Shown: positions 8,328-17,267, numbered from the stretch's first letter. The stretch is DNA of 64,000 nt from UQRS01 sp050946935 (GCA_050946935.1 JBMNVR010000005.1:37394-101393); one strand, 5' to 3'. The notes: generated by a model from the letters alone, not told the origin. Numbers and translations are program-made.

Positions 8328-9002
8328 ATGCAAAATTATAAACTGGAATTTATTGAATTTATGGTCCGTTCCGGCGTACTGACTTTCGGCGATTTTGTTA
8401 CGAAAAGCGGGCGCAAAACCCCCTATTTCATCAATACCGGCAATTACAAAACCGGGGAGCAGGCCGCAAATCTCGGGCGGTTTTACGCCGCCTGTATCAA
8501 GGCCCACTGCGACAAGCTGCCGACAGCACTGTACGGCCCTGCCTACAAGGGCATACCGCTTTGCGTGACCACCTCAATCGCGCTGTTTGAGAAATATGGG
8601 GAGGATATCCGCTACTGTTTCAACCGCAAGGAGGTCAAGGACCACGGCGAGGGGGGAGCCATCGTCGGCTACAAGCCGCAAAACGGCGACGACATCCTGA
8701 TTATCGAGGATGTCATCACAGCCGGCACCTCGATCAGCGAGTCGGTGCCGCTGCTGAAGGCGGCGGCCGACGTCCGGGTGACCGGTGTGGTCGTGAGCGT
8801 CGACCGGATGGAGCGTGGCAAAGGCGACTGTTCCGCGCTGGAAGAGGTTCGGGCGCTTTATGGAATCGAGACCTACGCCATCGTCACCGTGCGGGAGATT
8901 ATCGAGGCGCTGCACAACCGGCCGGTCGACGGCAAAGTATATATCGACGATGCGGTAAAGGCAAAGATGGAGACCTATCTCGACACCTATGGCGCGAAAT
9001 AA
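8328..9002 (+). CDS. pyrE: Orotate phosphoribosyltransferase
   Basis: Makes orotidine 5'-phosphate from orotate and PRPP in pyrimidine synthesis. About 224 aa. Motifs: FGDFVTKSGRKTPYFINTG at the N-terminus and the PRPP-binding loop DDILIIEDVITAGTS. The ATG at 8328 matches the family start, though AGGAGG (8308-8313) is 14 nt away; in-frame TTGs at 8316 and 8289 are alternatives. It stands alone, with no other pyr genes in the window. Confidence 0.94.
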   Translation: MQNYKLEFIEFMVRSGVLTFGDFVTKSGRKTPYFINTGNYKTGEQAANLGRFYAACIKAHCDKLPTALYGPAYKGIPLCVTTSIALFEKYGEDIRYCFNRKEVKDHGEGGAIVGYKPQNGDDILIIEDVITAGTSISESVPLLKAAADVRVTGVVVSVDRMERGKGDCSALEEVRALYGIETYAIVTVREIIEALHNRPVDGKVYIDDAVKAKMETYLDTYGAK

Positions 9003-9123
9003 GGCCCTCGGGTCGGCTCGGTTTTGGAACCGGCAGCAAAACATGTGTGAACCCCGATTGGGATAAACGGATTTCTTCCTTGCTGTTTCTATACTTTTTG
9101 GGAAAGGTGTGGATACAAAATCT

Positions 9124-9804
9124 ATGATGCAAACGATATTTCGCCGGTCGGCGGCCGCGCTGCTGGCAGCGATTCTGGCCGCATCCTTGATCGGTTGCGG
9201 AACGAGCGGCGTATACCATTATGACGACGCCAAAAAAAGCTATGATAAAAAGTACGAGCCGACCGTGAAAACCCCCCTCGCCCTGACCGAGGATGAGATC
9301 ACCGCCATTAAAACGGCGGCGGCCGACGATTGGAATCAGGAGCAGCTCGTCCTCTACACCAACGAAATGGACGCATACAACGAAGCGGTCATTGCCGATG
9401 CGCTGGCCTCTGCCGCCGATGCGAGCGCCGCGGCCGAGGCTTCTAAAAACGGCAGCGAATATATCTCCGCCTACAAGCCGGCCGAACTGAAAGAGCCGGA
9501 CGAGCCGGTGAAAAAGACGGCCGATGACGTCAAGTTCTATGCCTACGGCGGCACATATCAAGGCTACATTGCCGTCAAATACCGGGTCAAGGACAAGGCG
9601 GTCGTCACCGCCCACCAGCCGGAGAATCTGTCCGAGGATATTATCGGAAACTACAATTTCAGCACATACCCTGACTCTCCCCACATGCGGCTGTACAAAG
9701 ACGGCGTTTTTCACACCCTCCGTGAGGTGTATGAAGCCGGCGGAATCTCCGATACGGATTTAAAGGATATCTGGTATTATTTTTACGCGCTGGCGGAACA
9801 GTAA
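9124..9804 (+). CDS. Putative lipoprotein of unknown function
   Basis: About 226 aa. Signal peptide MMQTIFRRSAAALLAAILAA with lipobox SLIGC gives a membrane-anchored extracellular protein. The middle is Ala-rich and charged (ALASAADASAAAEASK) and likely helical; the C-terminus (KFYAYGGTYQGYIAVKYRVKD) looks like a beta-rich part. I recognise no domain. A GTG at 9109 is an alternative start. The gene ends at a strong terminator, so it is monocistronic or co-transcribed with pyrE (121-nt gap). Confidence 0.7.
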   Translation: MMQTIFRRSAAALLAAILAASLIGCGTSGVYHYDDAKKSYDKKYEPTVKTPLALTEDEITAIKTAAADDWNQEQLVLYTNEMDAYNEAVIADALASAADASAAAEASKNGSEYISAYKPAELKEPDEPVKKTADDVKFYAYGGTYQGYIAVKYRVKDKAVVTAHQPENLSEDIIGNYNFSTYPDSPHMRLYKDGVFHTLREVYEAGGISDTDLKDIWYYFYALAEQ

Positions 9805-9819
9805 AGTCAGAGCGGCGCT

Positions 9820-9852
9820 GCACACCTGCGGGAGACTGCGGGTGTGCTTTTT
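9820..9852 (+). terminator. Intrinsic terminator after the lipoprotein gene
   Basis: GCACACC (9820-9826) pairs with GGTGTGC (9841-9847), extended by inner pairs, followed by TTTTT; 15 nt after the stop codon. Confidence 0.85.
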
Positions 9853-9947
9853 GCTGCTCTGTCCCTCCGACCGGCCATACGGAGGTATTACGAAGAGAAT
9901 CGGCTTTTGAATTTTTGCTTTTATTGCAAAGCCGACCTTTGCTTGCA

Positions 9948-10472
9948 TTACATACCCTTTAACATGCGTATGCGCTCCTTATAATCCGGCAGATGCCGTG
10001 CCACCAACGCATAAAAATCCGGCCCATGGTCTTTATGTAAGATGTGTGCCAGTTCATGCACGACAACATAGTCAATCGCCGCCGACGGATAGCACATTAA
10101 GTACAGCGAAAAACAAAGGGCGTTTTTTGCGCTGCAGCTTCCAAACCGGCGGCGGGCGGCCGTAATCCGCACACCCGCCGGTTGCACACCCATCTGATCC
10201 GCAAACCAGTCCACCCGTTGTGGAATATATGTCTCCGCGCGCCGACGCAGGGCCTCAATCTCGGCCGATTCCAGGCCGCGGCGTGGGTCCACACGGTTTT
10301 TAAACTTTTCCTTTTGCCGCTCGATCCAATCCGCACGCGCATCGGCAAAACGAATGGCGGTGCTGTCCGCGACCCCGTTCGGGCAGCGCAGAACCACCGA
10401 AAGATCCTCCCGCACTTCGATTGCGAGGCTTTTGCGTGATGAATGCACAATTCTATAAGGTATTTCGGACAT
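9948..10472 (-). CDS. YgjP-like (SprT-type) zinc metallopeptidase
   Basis: 174 aa, M48-clan family related to YgjP/SprT; assumed cytosolic zinc peptidase. HELAH zinc motif at 139-143 with further histidines in HKDHGPDF (146, 149), preceded by the family pattern RRRFGSCSAKNALCFSLYLM. Length is slightly below the usual 220-240 aa because the N-terminal part is short. Convergent with the lipoprotein gene and divergent from the AraC regulator. Confidence 0.86.
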   Translation of the reverse strand: MSEIPYRIVHSSRKSLAIEVREDLSVVLRCPNGVADSTAIRFADARADWIERQKEKFKNRVDPRRGLESAEIEALRRRAETYIPQRVDWFADQMGVQPAGVRITAARRRFGSCSAKNALCFSLYLMCYPSAAIDYVVVHELAHILHKDHGPDFYALVARHLPDYKERIRMLKGM

Positions 10473-10538
10473 GCAAAACGCCTTCCTCTCTCAAAATTTA
10501 AAAAAATGGACAAAATCCAGATTCATATAGCCATTTTC

Positions 10539-10547
10539 TGATATAAT
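10539..10547 (+). promoter_or_regulatory. Extended -10 promoter
   Basis: TGATATAAT is a perfect extended -10 (TGnTATAAT); no good -35 is visible. It would start transcription about 80 nt before the AraC gene at 10635. Confidence 0.5.
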
Positions 10548-10634
10548 ATATTCTCCGGCTTGCGGCTTTTTCAAAAGAAAAGTAGAATAGCGATACGTAA
10601 CTTTAATAATCTTGCGGGGAGGATGCATACAAAG

Positions 10635-11507
10635 ATGGAACGATTTCGGGAGGACTATCAGCCAAACTGGAGCGAAGACTCAGTACGGATGATGCACACG
10701 CCCAGCAAACTGGCCAAAAACGCCCTGTTTTATATGCAGGAGGTCGGAAATTTCTCCACCCATCCGGGCTATTATACCGAACGGTCACACATGAACTCTT
10801 TCCTTATGCTGTACACGACCGACGGAGCCGGCTGCTTACATTATGCCGGACGGAAATACGATTTGCTTCCCGGAACCCTAATGTGGATTGATTGTATGCT
10901 GCCGCATCGGTATGAAATCAAGGGGACAGTCTGGGATTTTATCTGGCTTCATTTCAACGGCGCCACCAGCCGGGAATATTATAAAGAATTTGCCCGGAAA
11001 AATCCTCCGGTGGTTCAGTTGCCCGCCTACACGCTGCTGCCCAACTGCATCAAATCCCTGATCGTCGCCGGAAAGCAACCTTCTTACAAGTCGGAAATCC
11101 TGTCTTCCCGCCTGATTGTCAATGCGATGACCGAGCTGCTCTGTCTTGATCCCGAACCGAAGGAAACGCCGGTCGAGATTCCGGATCTGATCAGCAATGT
11201 GGCCCGGTATATTGAAAACCGGTTCAATGAACCCATCGTCCTGGACACCCTCTCCACGCATTTTTCACTAAGCAAGTTTCACCTGGCGCGGGAGTTCAAA
11301 CGCTATATCGGTTTCGCCCCGGGCGAGTATCTGATCCTTTGTCGCATTAACGAAGCCAAAAACCTGCTCAAAAATACCGATATGCCGGTGCGGGATATCG
11401 CCAAAGCAGTCGGGGTGGAGAACGAAAGCCATTTTTCCAATCTTTTTCGCCGGAAAATGGACATGACGCCCCGCCAGTTCCGGAAAATGTGGAAAAACCG
11501 AACCTGA
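10635..11507 (+). CDS. AraC family transcriptional regulator
   Basis: About 290 aa. N-terminal cupin-like ligand domain (MLYTTDGAGCLHYAGRKYDLLPG) and a C-terminal double HTH (LDTLSTHFSLSKFHLAREFKR ... MPVRDIAKAVGVENESHFSNLFRRKM). Such regulators control sugar or stress genes, but no target is adjacent: the neighbours are a peptidase and an HD hydrolase on the other strand. The ATG at 10635 has GGGGAGG 12 nt upstream; the ATG at 10623 directly abuts the site. Confidence 0.85.
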   Translation: MERFREDYQPNWSEDSVRMMHTPSKLAKNALFYMQEVGNFSTHPGYYTERSHMNSFLMLYTTDGAGCLHYAGRKYDLLPGTLMWIDCMLPHRYEIKGTVWDFIWLHFNGATSREYYKEFARKNPPVVQLPAYTLLPNCIKSLIVAGKQPSYKSEILSSRLIVNAMTELLCLDPEPKETPVEIPDLISNVARYIENRFNEPIVLDTLSTHFSLSKFHLAREFKRYIGFAPGEYLILCRINEAKNLLKNTDMPVRDIAKAVGVENESHFSNLFRRKMDMTPRQFRKMWKNRT

Positions 11508-11514
11508 CAAATAT

Positions 11515-12177
11515 TCAGATCACCTTGGCGCCGTTGGCTCTGACGCTGAATTTCATCCCCAGCACCTCGGCTGCGCGGCGGCACATCAGCATCCGGTCAA
11601 GAAAAATTTCAAAGTAATCGAGCATGGTGCACATCTCCTCATCCAGCTCGATATCGAGGGTAATCACCCGCCCTTGGGTATCAATCCGCAAAGCGGAGGT
11701 TTTGGCGGCGTAATTGACCCGATCATGCATATCAAAAGTCGCAATCACCCGGTTGCGTACCCGGTTGCGGCGGACGTCAGTCTTATCCGCGATAATCAAT
11801 GCGGCCGAAACGGGATTGTACGCGCTTCCGGTTCCCTCGTCGTGATTGCCGATTGCGGCGATAACCTCAGCAATGTCGGCCGGATCCATCCCCAGCCCGT
11901 TCAGAATCTGAAAAGCCATGAGCGCACCGGTGTGGGCGTGGTCGGCGCGATTGACGCTGTTGCCCATATCGTGCATGTAACCGGCGATTTTCACCAGTTC
12001 TACCCGGTGATGATCCAGTCCCAACTGCGAAAGGATGCGGCCGGCCGTTTCAGCAACCTTCACGGCGTGAGCTTTGGAATGCTCCGTAAAGCCGAGAGCG
12101 CCGAGCACTTCGTTCCCCTTGTCGATATAGGCGGCCACGGCCGGATTTTCCCGAATTTGTTCATATGTGATCTGCAT
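11515..12177 (-). CDS. HD-domain phosphohydrolase
   Basis: 220 aa. HD signature: EHSKAHAVKVAETAG, then GYMHDMGNS (metal-binding His-Asp) and HAHTGA; the NHDEGTG segment adds further metal ligands. A likely nucleotide or cyclic-nucleotide phosphohydrolase; the substrate is not predictable. Start ATG at 12177 matches the family start (MQITYEQIRENPAVAAYIDKG), with AAAGGA upstream. It converges on the AraC gene (8-nt gap). Confidence 0.82.
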   Translation of the reverse strand: MQITYEQIRENPAVAAYIDKGNEVLGALGFTEHSKAHAVKVAETAGRILSQLGLDHHRVELVKIAGYMHDMGNSVNRADHAHTGALMAFQILNGLGMDPADIAEVIAAIGNHDEGTGSAYNPVSAALIIADKTDVRRNRVRNRVIATFDMHDRVNYAAKTSALRIDTQGRVITLDIELDEEMCTMLDYFEIFLDRMLMCRRAAEVLGMKFSVRANGAKVI

Positions 12178-12350
12178 TTTTCTGGCTGTTCCTTTCTGCC
12201 AAACGGCAAGGTGTTTTACGCGGCGGCGTACCACGACGCCTTTATACAATCGAATTTGTTTTTATTGTATCCCGCCGGGCACAAAAGCGCAAGACGGCAA
12301 TTGTAAAATCCTCCCAATGATATTTTTACCCTTCTGGCAGGTGAATACTG

Positions 12351-13355
12351 ATGAAATACTACGGCACGGGACTTTTTTCCGACGGACAAAAGATCGCTCT
12401 GAACACCCGCTATCTTTCCCCGGAAGGAGAGATGGATGACGGTCTTTCCGACGATTGCTTCCGCCTTTTTGATTATGACATCAACATTGGAATTTTAAGC
12501 ATCCACGTCATTGATCTTTTAAAAGTCCGCCCAAATCGCACCTGGCATGTAGAGGAGCATTTTCACCCCTCCTATGAGCTGCACATCATTCCCTACGGAA
12601 AGGGGATCATCACTCTTGACGGGACCTCCTTCCCGGTCGGGCCGGGGCAGTTTTACCTCACCGGCCCGTATGTAAAACACGAACAGCGTTCTGACCCGGA
12701 CGATCCGATGGCAGAATATTGCCTTCAATTCGATATTAAACTTCCGACAGACGGAGCGTCTGGAGCACCGGGTTATCAGGCCGAGCTGAACACCTACCGC
12801 AGCATTCTGGGCACCAGCTACCCCCGACCGTTTGAGGACAGATACAGGGTTTTTACCGCGTTTGAGGAGATTTTCACCGAAGTGGAAAAGGCGGACATCG
12901 CCTATGCACTCAAGGTGCAGACCCTGGTAACCGATATTCTGATCGGGGTGATGCGCACCGTCTCCAGCGCGGTAGAGAACGGCCGCGCCGCCGTTTTGCC
13001 GGTGCCGGATGAGCGATCCGGCCGCATGGCAGTCATTCAAAATTTTATCGCGTCCAATTACGCCCGCAAAATCTCCATCCGCGATTTACAGGGCATCCTC
13101 TTTCTCAGCGCCAAGCAGATCGACCGAATTCTGCAAAAGGAGTGCGGCATGACCTTCCACGCCTGCCTGCTGCGGCAGCGGTACACCGCGGCGAAAGAGC
13201 TAATCGCCTGCACCTCCCTTTCCCTGCACGAGATCGCGCTGCGCACCGGTCTTTCCGGAGAGGGACATCTGCACAAGGTGTTTCACAAGTTTGACCCGCA
13301 TTCTCCCGGATTCTACCGCAAAAGGCCGGGGCACGCAAATCGCGGTACCCTTTAA
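12351..13355 (+). CDS. AraC family transcriptional regulator
   Basis: 334 aa. N-terminal cupin (HVEEHFHPSYELHIIPYGKG and PGQFYLTGPYVKHEQ) carries a His-rich sensor pocket; C-terminal AraC HTH (ISIRDLQGILFLSAKQIDRIL and LSLHEIALRTGLSGEGHLHKVF). Start ATG has CAGGTGA upstream. No metabolic genes sit next to it, so its regulon is elsewhere or it acts on the flavoprotein gene downstream; both are guesses. Confidence 0.85.
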   Translation: MKYYGTGLFSDGQKIALNTRYLSPEGEMDDGLSDDCFRLFDYDINIGILSIHVIDLLKVRPNRTWHVEEHFHPSYELHIIPYGKGIITLDGTSFPVGPGQFYLTGPYVKHEQRSDPDDPMAEYCLQFDIKLPTDGASGAPGYQAELNTYRSILGTSYPRPFEDRYRVFTAFEEIFTEVEKADIAYALKVQTLVTDILIGVMRTVSSAVENGRAAVLPVPDERSGRMAVIQNFIASNYARKISIRDLQGILFLSAKQIDRILQKECGMTFHACLLRQRYTAAKELIACTSLSLHEIALRTGLSGEGHLHKVFHKFDPHSPGFYRKRPGHANRGTL

Positions 13356-13388
13356 ACCCGCCGTTCTTCTCGCATACCGAAACGCACA

Positions 13389-13435
13389 AACGCCCGCCCC
13401 GCTGCATTTTTCAGCAGCCGGCGGGCGTTTCTTTA
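13389..13435 (+). terminator. Hairpin terminator between AraC and flavoprotein genes
   Basis: AACGCCCGC (near 13389) pairs with GCGGGCGTT (13421-13429), with GCTG/CAGC inside and TTTCTTT after. It lies between convergent genes. Confidence 0.65.
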
Positions 13436-13499
13436 TCGAATCGTTTACGACCGCGGGACTCCGCTCCAATCGGGCACAATCGAAAGAGCCGGCAGATCG

Positions 13500-14366
13500 T
13501 TACCTTTTCCCCTGTTCTTTCAAAAAACGCACCATAGAAAGTCCGGCTGCCGCTCCGTCGGCCACCGCCTTCGAAACCTGCAGCAGCCCGCCGACACAGT
13601 CTCCCGCCGCAAACAGTCCGGGCAGATTGGTCTGCATTCCGGCGTCCACTGTAATCCGGCCGCGGTCGGTCAGGATGCCAAGTGTCCGGGCAAAGGAGGC
13701 GCTGTCGGCCGTACCCTCCGCCACAAAAACGCCGTCGCAGGCCAGCGCCTCCCCATCGGCAAAGGCCACGCCCTCCACCCGCGCCGCGCCAAGAACACGG
13801 GCGACCGGCCGGGTATCCACCCGGATCGTTTCAGGAAACTCCGCCTCCGGCGGCCGGCCGTTGGTCAGCACGGTCACCTGCCCGGAGAGGGGAAGCAGCG
13901 TTTCAGCCTCATGCAGCGCGTACTGCCCACCGCCCAGAACAGCCACCGGCTTTCCGCGATAGAAAAACGCGTCGCAAACGGCGCAGTAGCTGACCCCGCT
14001 TCCCTCCAACCCGGACAGTCCGGGGATGGCGGGCGTTTTGCGCGCCGTCCCGGTGGCGAGCAGCAGCGCGTCGGCCGTATAGACCGACCGGTCGGTGCGT
14101 ATCTCAAAGCGGCCGTCGTAGGAGATGCCGACCGCCTCCTCCCTTTTTACCGAAATCCCGAGCGCCTCAGCCGACTGAATTCCGGCCGCAAGCAGCTCTG
14201 TCCCGCTGATGCCGCCCGGAAAGCCATAATAGTTTTCAATGCGTTCGGCCTTTTGCAGGGCGCTGGCCCCGTGATGCAGGATCGCAGTCTCGACCCCGCT
14301 GCGCGCGGTATACAGCGCGGCCGAAACGCCGGCCGGCCCCGCGCCGATAATCAGAATATTCGCCAT
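13500..14366 (-). CDS. Thioredoxin reductase-like FAD/NAD(P) oxidoreductase
   Basis: 288 aa, shorter than canonical TrxB (about 310). FAD-binding GAGPAG at 8-13, redox pair CAVC at 128-131 followed by D (CAVCDAFFY rather than the usual CATCDG), NAD(P) motif GGGQYALHEA at 145-154, and the C-terminal FAD motif LFAAGDCVGG. It is expected to reduce a thioredoxin-like partner or another disulfide. The second nucleotide motif carries GGGQYA instead of GGGDSA, so the partner or cofactor may differ from classical TrxB. No thioredoxin gene is adjacent. Confidence 0.84.
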   Translation of the reverse strand: MANILIIGAGPAGVSAALYTARSGVETAILHHGASALQKAERIENYYGFPGGISGTELLAAGIQSAEALGISVKREEAVGISYDGRFEIRTDRSVYTADALLLATGTARKTPAIPGLSGLEGSGVSYCAVCDAFFYRGKPVAVLGGGQYALHEAETLLPLSGQVTVLTNGRPPEAEFPETIRVDTRPVARVLGAARVEGVAFADGEALACDGVFVAEGTADSASFARTLGILTDRGRITVDAGMQTNLPGLFAAGDCVGGLLQVSKAVADGAAAGLSMVRFLKEQGKR

Positions 14367-14623
14367 AAAACAAATCCCATCCTTTGTTCAATTTCAACCG
14401 ATCCGTCCGCATAACCCCGCCGTTTGACAGAGTCTCTGTTATTTTATCCGGGGAAACACTCTTTTACATAAGTATGATAACACAAATCGGACGCAGTTGG
14501 AACCGTTTGACGCTTTTTTATCGGAAAGCCGCACACTTTATGCCGATTGTTGCCTTCTTTCGGACAACCCCCTTGCCTTTGCCGGGGGTAACAGAAGAAA
14601 CTTTCGCGAAAGGAGGCGTCCGA
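14367..14623. other. Intergenic region, flavoprotein gene / phage cassette
   Basis: No convincing gene. It holds a short palindrome ACAGAGTCTCTGT near 14427 and, at its end, AAAGGAGG that sets the TTG start of the terminase-like gene. I cannot name a clear promoter for the cassette. Confidence 0.4.
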
Positions 14624-15019
14624 TTGACAAAACAGCCTAACGGACGGGGACTCACCCCGCTGGAGGAATCCTACAAATGGGTTGCGCCGCCGGAGGATCT
14701 GACCGAGGAGGAACACCGGGCGTGGGAGGAATTCCTCCGCATACTCAAAACCGGGACGCGATACAAAAAAACGCTGGCCGACGCCGAACTCATCCGGCAG
14801 TATGTCCAGCACAAGGTCATGCGGGATCGCGCATGGAAGGAATGGATCCGGCAACCTGATCGGTATATCCGCATCGTCACCGGCCTATGCGCCGACGGAG
14901 TCACGCCCAAAATCGTGGTCAAGGAAAACGAGCATTACCGCGTCTTACAGGATTGCAACCGGTATATCGAAAAGCTATGGAACGATCTAAAGCTCACGCC
15001 GGCGGCACGACCCGGCTGA
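14624..15019 (+). CDS. P27-type phage terminase small subunit-like protein
   Basis: 131 aa. The start is a TTG with AAAGGAGG 7 nt upstream. LTEEEHRAWEEFLRILKTG, then LADAELIRQYVQHKVMRDRAW, and the end LWNDLKLTPAARPG are the pattern of P27 family small terminases, which recognise phage DNA for packaging. No large terminase, portal or capsid gene follows; instead come a ParB-like protein, a methyltransferase-like protein and a radical SAM protein, so this is a phage-derived gene outside a complete phage. It may now work as a DNA-binding adaptor, which is speculation. Confidence 0.7.
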   Translation: MTKQPNGRGLTPLEESYKWVAPPEDLTEEEHRAWEEFLRILKTGTRYKKTLADAELIRQYVQHKVMRDRAWKEWIRQPDRYIRIVTGLCADGVTPKIVVKENEHYRVLQDCNRYIEKLWNDLKLTPAARPG

Positions 15020-15083
15020 CCCCCTCCCTATGTAAAAAGAACAAACGCGGTCCGGAGCATTTTATTGAAAGGAGGGGTATCCC

Positions 15084-15641
15084 ATGCGGGAGATTCCCTT
15101 AACCATTGAACAGATTGCGCTGGAAAGGCTGACACCCTATGCCAGAAACAGCAAGCTGCACACGCCGGCACAGATTCGGCATATCGCAAACTCGATCGAG
15201 GCGTTCGGTTTCAACGACCCGCTCGCGGTCTGCGGGCCGGAGAACATCGTGCTCGAGGGCAACGGCCGGATCGAGGCGGCGCGCCTCCTCGGCATGACGC
15301 GGCTACCCTGCGTACGGCTCGACCATTTGAGCGAGGCGGAACAGCGTGCCTACATCATCGCACACAACGCCCTGAACCTCGAGACCGGGTTCGACGAATC
15401 CATCCTGACGCAGGAGCTGGAGGCTCTGCGGCAGTTTACCTTTGACGATTTCGGCCTGCAAACCGAAAGATACCTCGCCGATCTCAGCGATCTGCGGGAA
15501 CTGACATTGCGTCCATATGAAAAGGTGCACTATCTCATCTCGCTGGACATCAATCAAAACGACCAGGTGGCCGGCCTGATCAAACAACTTGCGGAAACGG
15601 AGGGGGTAGAAGTTGAATCCTCACTCGACGCAGACCGATAA
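15084..15641 (+). CDS. ParB/Sulfiredoxin-like nuclease domain protein (phage type)
   Basis: 185 aa. N-terminal ParB-like domain: LERLTPYARNSKLHTPAQI, ANSIEAFGFNDPLAV and the phosphate-binding EGNGRIEAARLLGM at about 58-71, then CVRLDHLSEAEQRAYIIAHN. These are usual in phage ParB-like proteins that accompany terminases and DNA methylases; some are nucleases or CTPases. AAAGGAGGGG sets the ATG. It overlaps the next gene by 29 nt, so the two are translationally coupled. Confidence 0.82.
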   Translation: MREIPLTIEQIALERLTPYARNSKLHTPAQIRHIANSIEAFGFNDPLAVCGPENIVLEGNGRIEAARLLGMTRLPCVRLDHLSEAEQRAYIIAHNALNLETGFDESILTQELEALRQFTFDDFGLQTERYLADLSDLRELTLRPYEKVHYLISLDINQNDQVAGLIKQLAETEGVEVESSLDADR

Positions 15642-16176
15642 TGCCCGTCTCGCCAACAAGATTGCGCTACGGCGGCGGGCGACCGCCGGTCTCGACCATC
15701 TTCGGGTGCTCGATCTTTACGCGGGAAACAATGTGCTGTGGAGCCATTTCGACAAAGAAAAATATTTCGGCGTGGACATCAAGCAAAACAAGGGACAAAA
15801 TCTGACAGCCGACAGCCGGCGGATCGTAGAAAAGCTCGATCTGTCGGCCTTCAACGTCATCGACTGCGACAGCTACGGCATTCCCTTCGACGTTTTGCGC
15901 AGAGTGCTGCAAAACAACACCCTGCAGGACGGAACCGTGATTCTGTACACCGCCATCACCAACCGGATGAGCGGCCTCAACCTCGGCTGTCTGCAAATGT
16001 TCGGAATTCGGAGAATCTATCAGAAATGTCACGGATTAATTGTGTCCAAAGCACTGGACATGTTTTACGGAATGTTATATAATTACGGTGTGGAAAGAGT
16101 GACGTATCTTGAAGTAAAAGCAAGTTTTATCAAACATTATGGCTACTTTCTCTATCACAAACCCCGGAAATCCTGA
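15613..16176 (+). CDS. SAM-dependent methyltransferase-like protein
   Basis: 187 aa, starting at TTG 15613 with GGAGGGGG 6 nt upstream, inside the end of the ParB-like gene. Motif I VLDLYAGNN at 32-40 and the acidic motif GVDIK at 53-57 fit a Rossmann methyltransferase; NVIDCDSYGIPFD stands where the catalytic motif IV should be, without the (N/D)PPY of DNA amino-methyltransferases. It may therefore methylate another target or bind DNA without methylating. Linkage to ParB and a terminase subunit suggests phage origin. Confidence 0.65.
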   Translation: MNPHSTQTDNARLANKIALRRRATAGLDHLRVLDLYAGNNVLWSHFDKEKYFGVDIKQNKGQNLTADSRRIVEKLDLSAFNVIDCDSYGIPFDVLRRVLQNNTLQDGTVILYTAITNRMSGLNLGCLQMFGIRRIYQKCHGLIVSKALDMFYGMLYNYGVERVTYLEVKASFIKHYGYFLYHKPRKS

Positions 16177-16211
16177 AAAAAACGAATGTAAAAAGAAAAG
16201 GTGAATTTTCT

Positions 16212-17003
16212 ATGCCTGTGATTTATGAACCAAAGGGTAAGGCGCGGGAGTACAGCCCGTATGCCTGCAACCTTTATATCGGCTGCTCGCACAGATGCCA
16301 GTATTGCTACGCCCCGCACGCCCTCCAGCGCGCGGCCGAGAATTATTTCGGTCTGCCCGAGCCGCGCAAAAACATCCTCCGCTATCTGGAGAAAGATTTG
16401 CAGGCGCGCCGCTATTCCGAACAGATTCTCCTTTCCTTCATCGGGGACGTGTACTGCGAGAACGCCGACCACAGCCGTACAACCCGGGCGGCGCTGCAGT
16501 TGCTCAACCAATACGGCGCGCCGGTCGCCGTCCTCTCCAAAGGGGGAGAGCGGATACTGCGCGACCTGGATGTATTTCAGGCCTTCGGCAGCCGGATCGC
16601 CGTCGGCGCGACTCTCACCTTTTTTGACGAAAAGAAAAGCCGCGAGTGGGAATCCGGCGCGGCCTCCCCGGGCGAGCGGATGGCGGTGCTCAAAGCCCTG
16701 CACGAGGCGGGCGTGCGCACCTTTGCCAGCCTGGAGCCGGTGATCGACCCGGCCGAGAGCCTTCGCCTGATCGAACAAACGCTGGCGGAGGACAGCATCG
16801 ACCATTATAAAATCGGCAAGCTTAATAATTATAAGGGACTGGATCGCGGGGTCGATTGGCCCGGCTTTTTGCAGGAGGCGGTGAACCTTCTCCGCCCGGC
16901 CGGCAAGCAGGTGTATATCAAAGAAAGCCTGCGGGAGGTTTCTCCGGCCGTACGGCTGCTGGCGGAGGAGGTGGACCCCGAGCGGTACATCGTCCGGGCC
17001 TGA
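16212..17003 (+). CDS. SPL-family radical SAM protein
   Basis: 263 aa. Radical SAM cluster motif CSHRCQYC gives Cys25, Cys29 and Cys32; the surrounding YSPYACNLYIGCSHRCQYCY is typical of spore-photoproduct-lyase-like proteins found widely in phages. Later segments LLSFIGDVYCE, AVLSKGG and FASLEPVIDP follow the family. It is shorter than true spore photoproduct lyase (about 340 aa) and need not repair DNA lesions. AAAGGTG precedes the ATG, 35 nt after the methyltransferase-like gene. Confidence 0.82.
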   Translation: MPVIYEPKGKAREYSPYACNLYIGCSHRCQYCYAPHALQRAAENYFGLPEPRKNILRYLEKDLQARRYSEQILLSFIGDVYCENADHSRTTRAALQLLNQYGAPVAVLSKGGERILRDLDVFQAFGSRIAVGATLTFFDEKKSREWESGAASPGERMAVLKALHEAGVRTFASLEPVIDPAESLRLIEQTLAEDSIDHYKIGKLNNYKGLDRGVDWPGFLQEAVNLLRPAGKQVYIKESLREVSPAVRLLAEEVDPERYIVRA

Positions 17004-17199
17004 AGCTACTGCATACGCGGACGGGAAGGGCGGCCGCCGCGCCAAAGGCGGAGAGAGGGCTTTCCTTACACATGATTTTCCATTTACAGGCGGCTTTTCG
17101 GTGCTGTCGACCACCGACGCGGGGCGAGACGCCACTTCCCGCCTTCCTTTTTGAGCCGGCGGTGAAACACGCACCGTCTGCCGATCCTGTCCCCTGCGA

Positions 17200-17247
17200 A
17201 ACGGCGGCGATCCGTAATGTACGGATCGCCGCCGTTTTCCTTTTTTT
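17200..17247 (+). terminator. Long perfect hairpin terminator
   Basis: 17-bp perfect stem (17200-17216 with 17220-17236), 3-nt loop, then TTCCTTTTTTT. It closes the plus-strand cassette about 200 nt after the radical SAM gene, and faces the end of the minus-strand GNAT gene. The rest of the 17004-17199 gap shows nothing. Confidence 0.85.
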
Positions 17248-17267
17248 AGAGAGACGCAGAAAGCCTC

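Noticed and set aside
16155..17174. Minus-strand 339-codon frame opposite the radical SAM gene
   Set aside because: Shadow of the plus-strand gene; the plus frame has the CxxxCxxC motif and a ribosome site.
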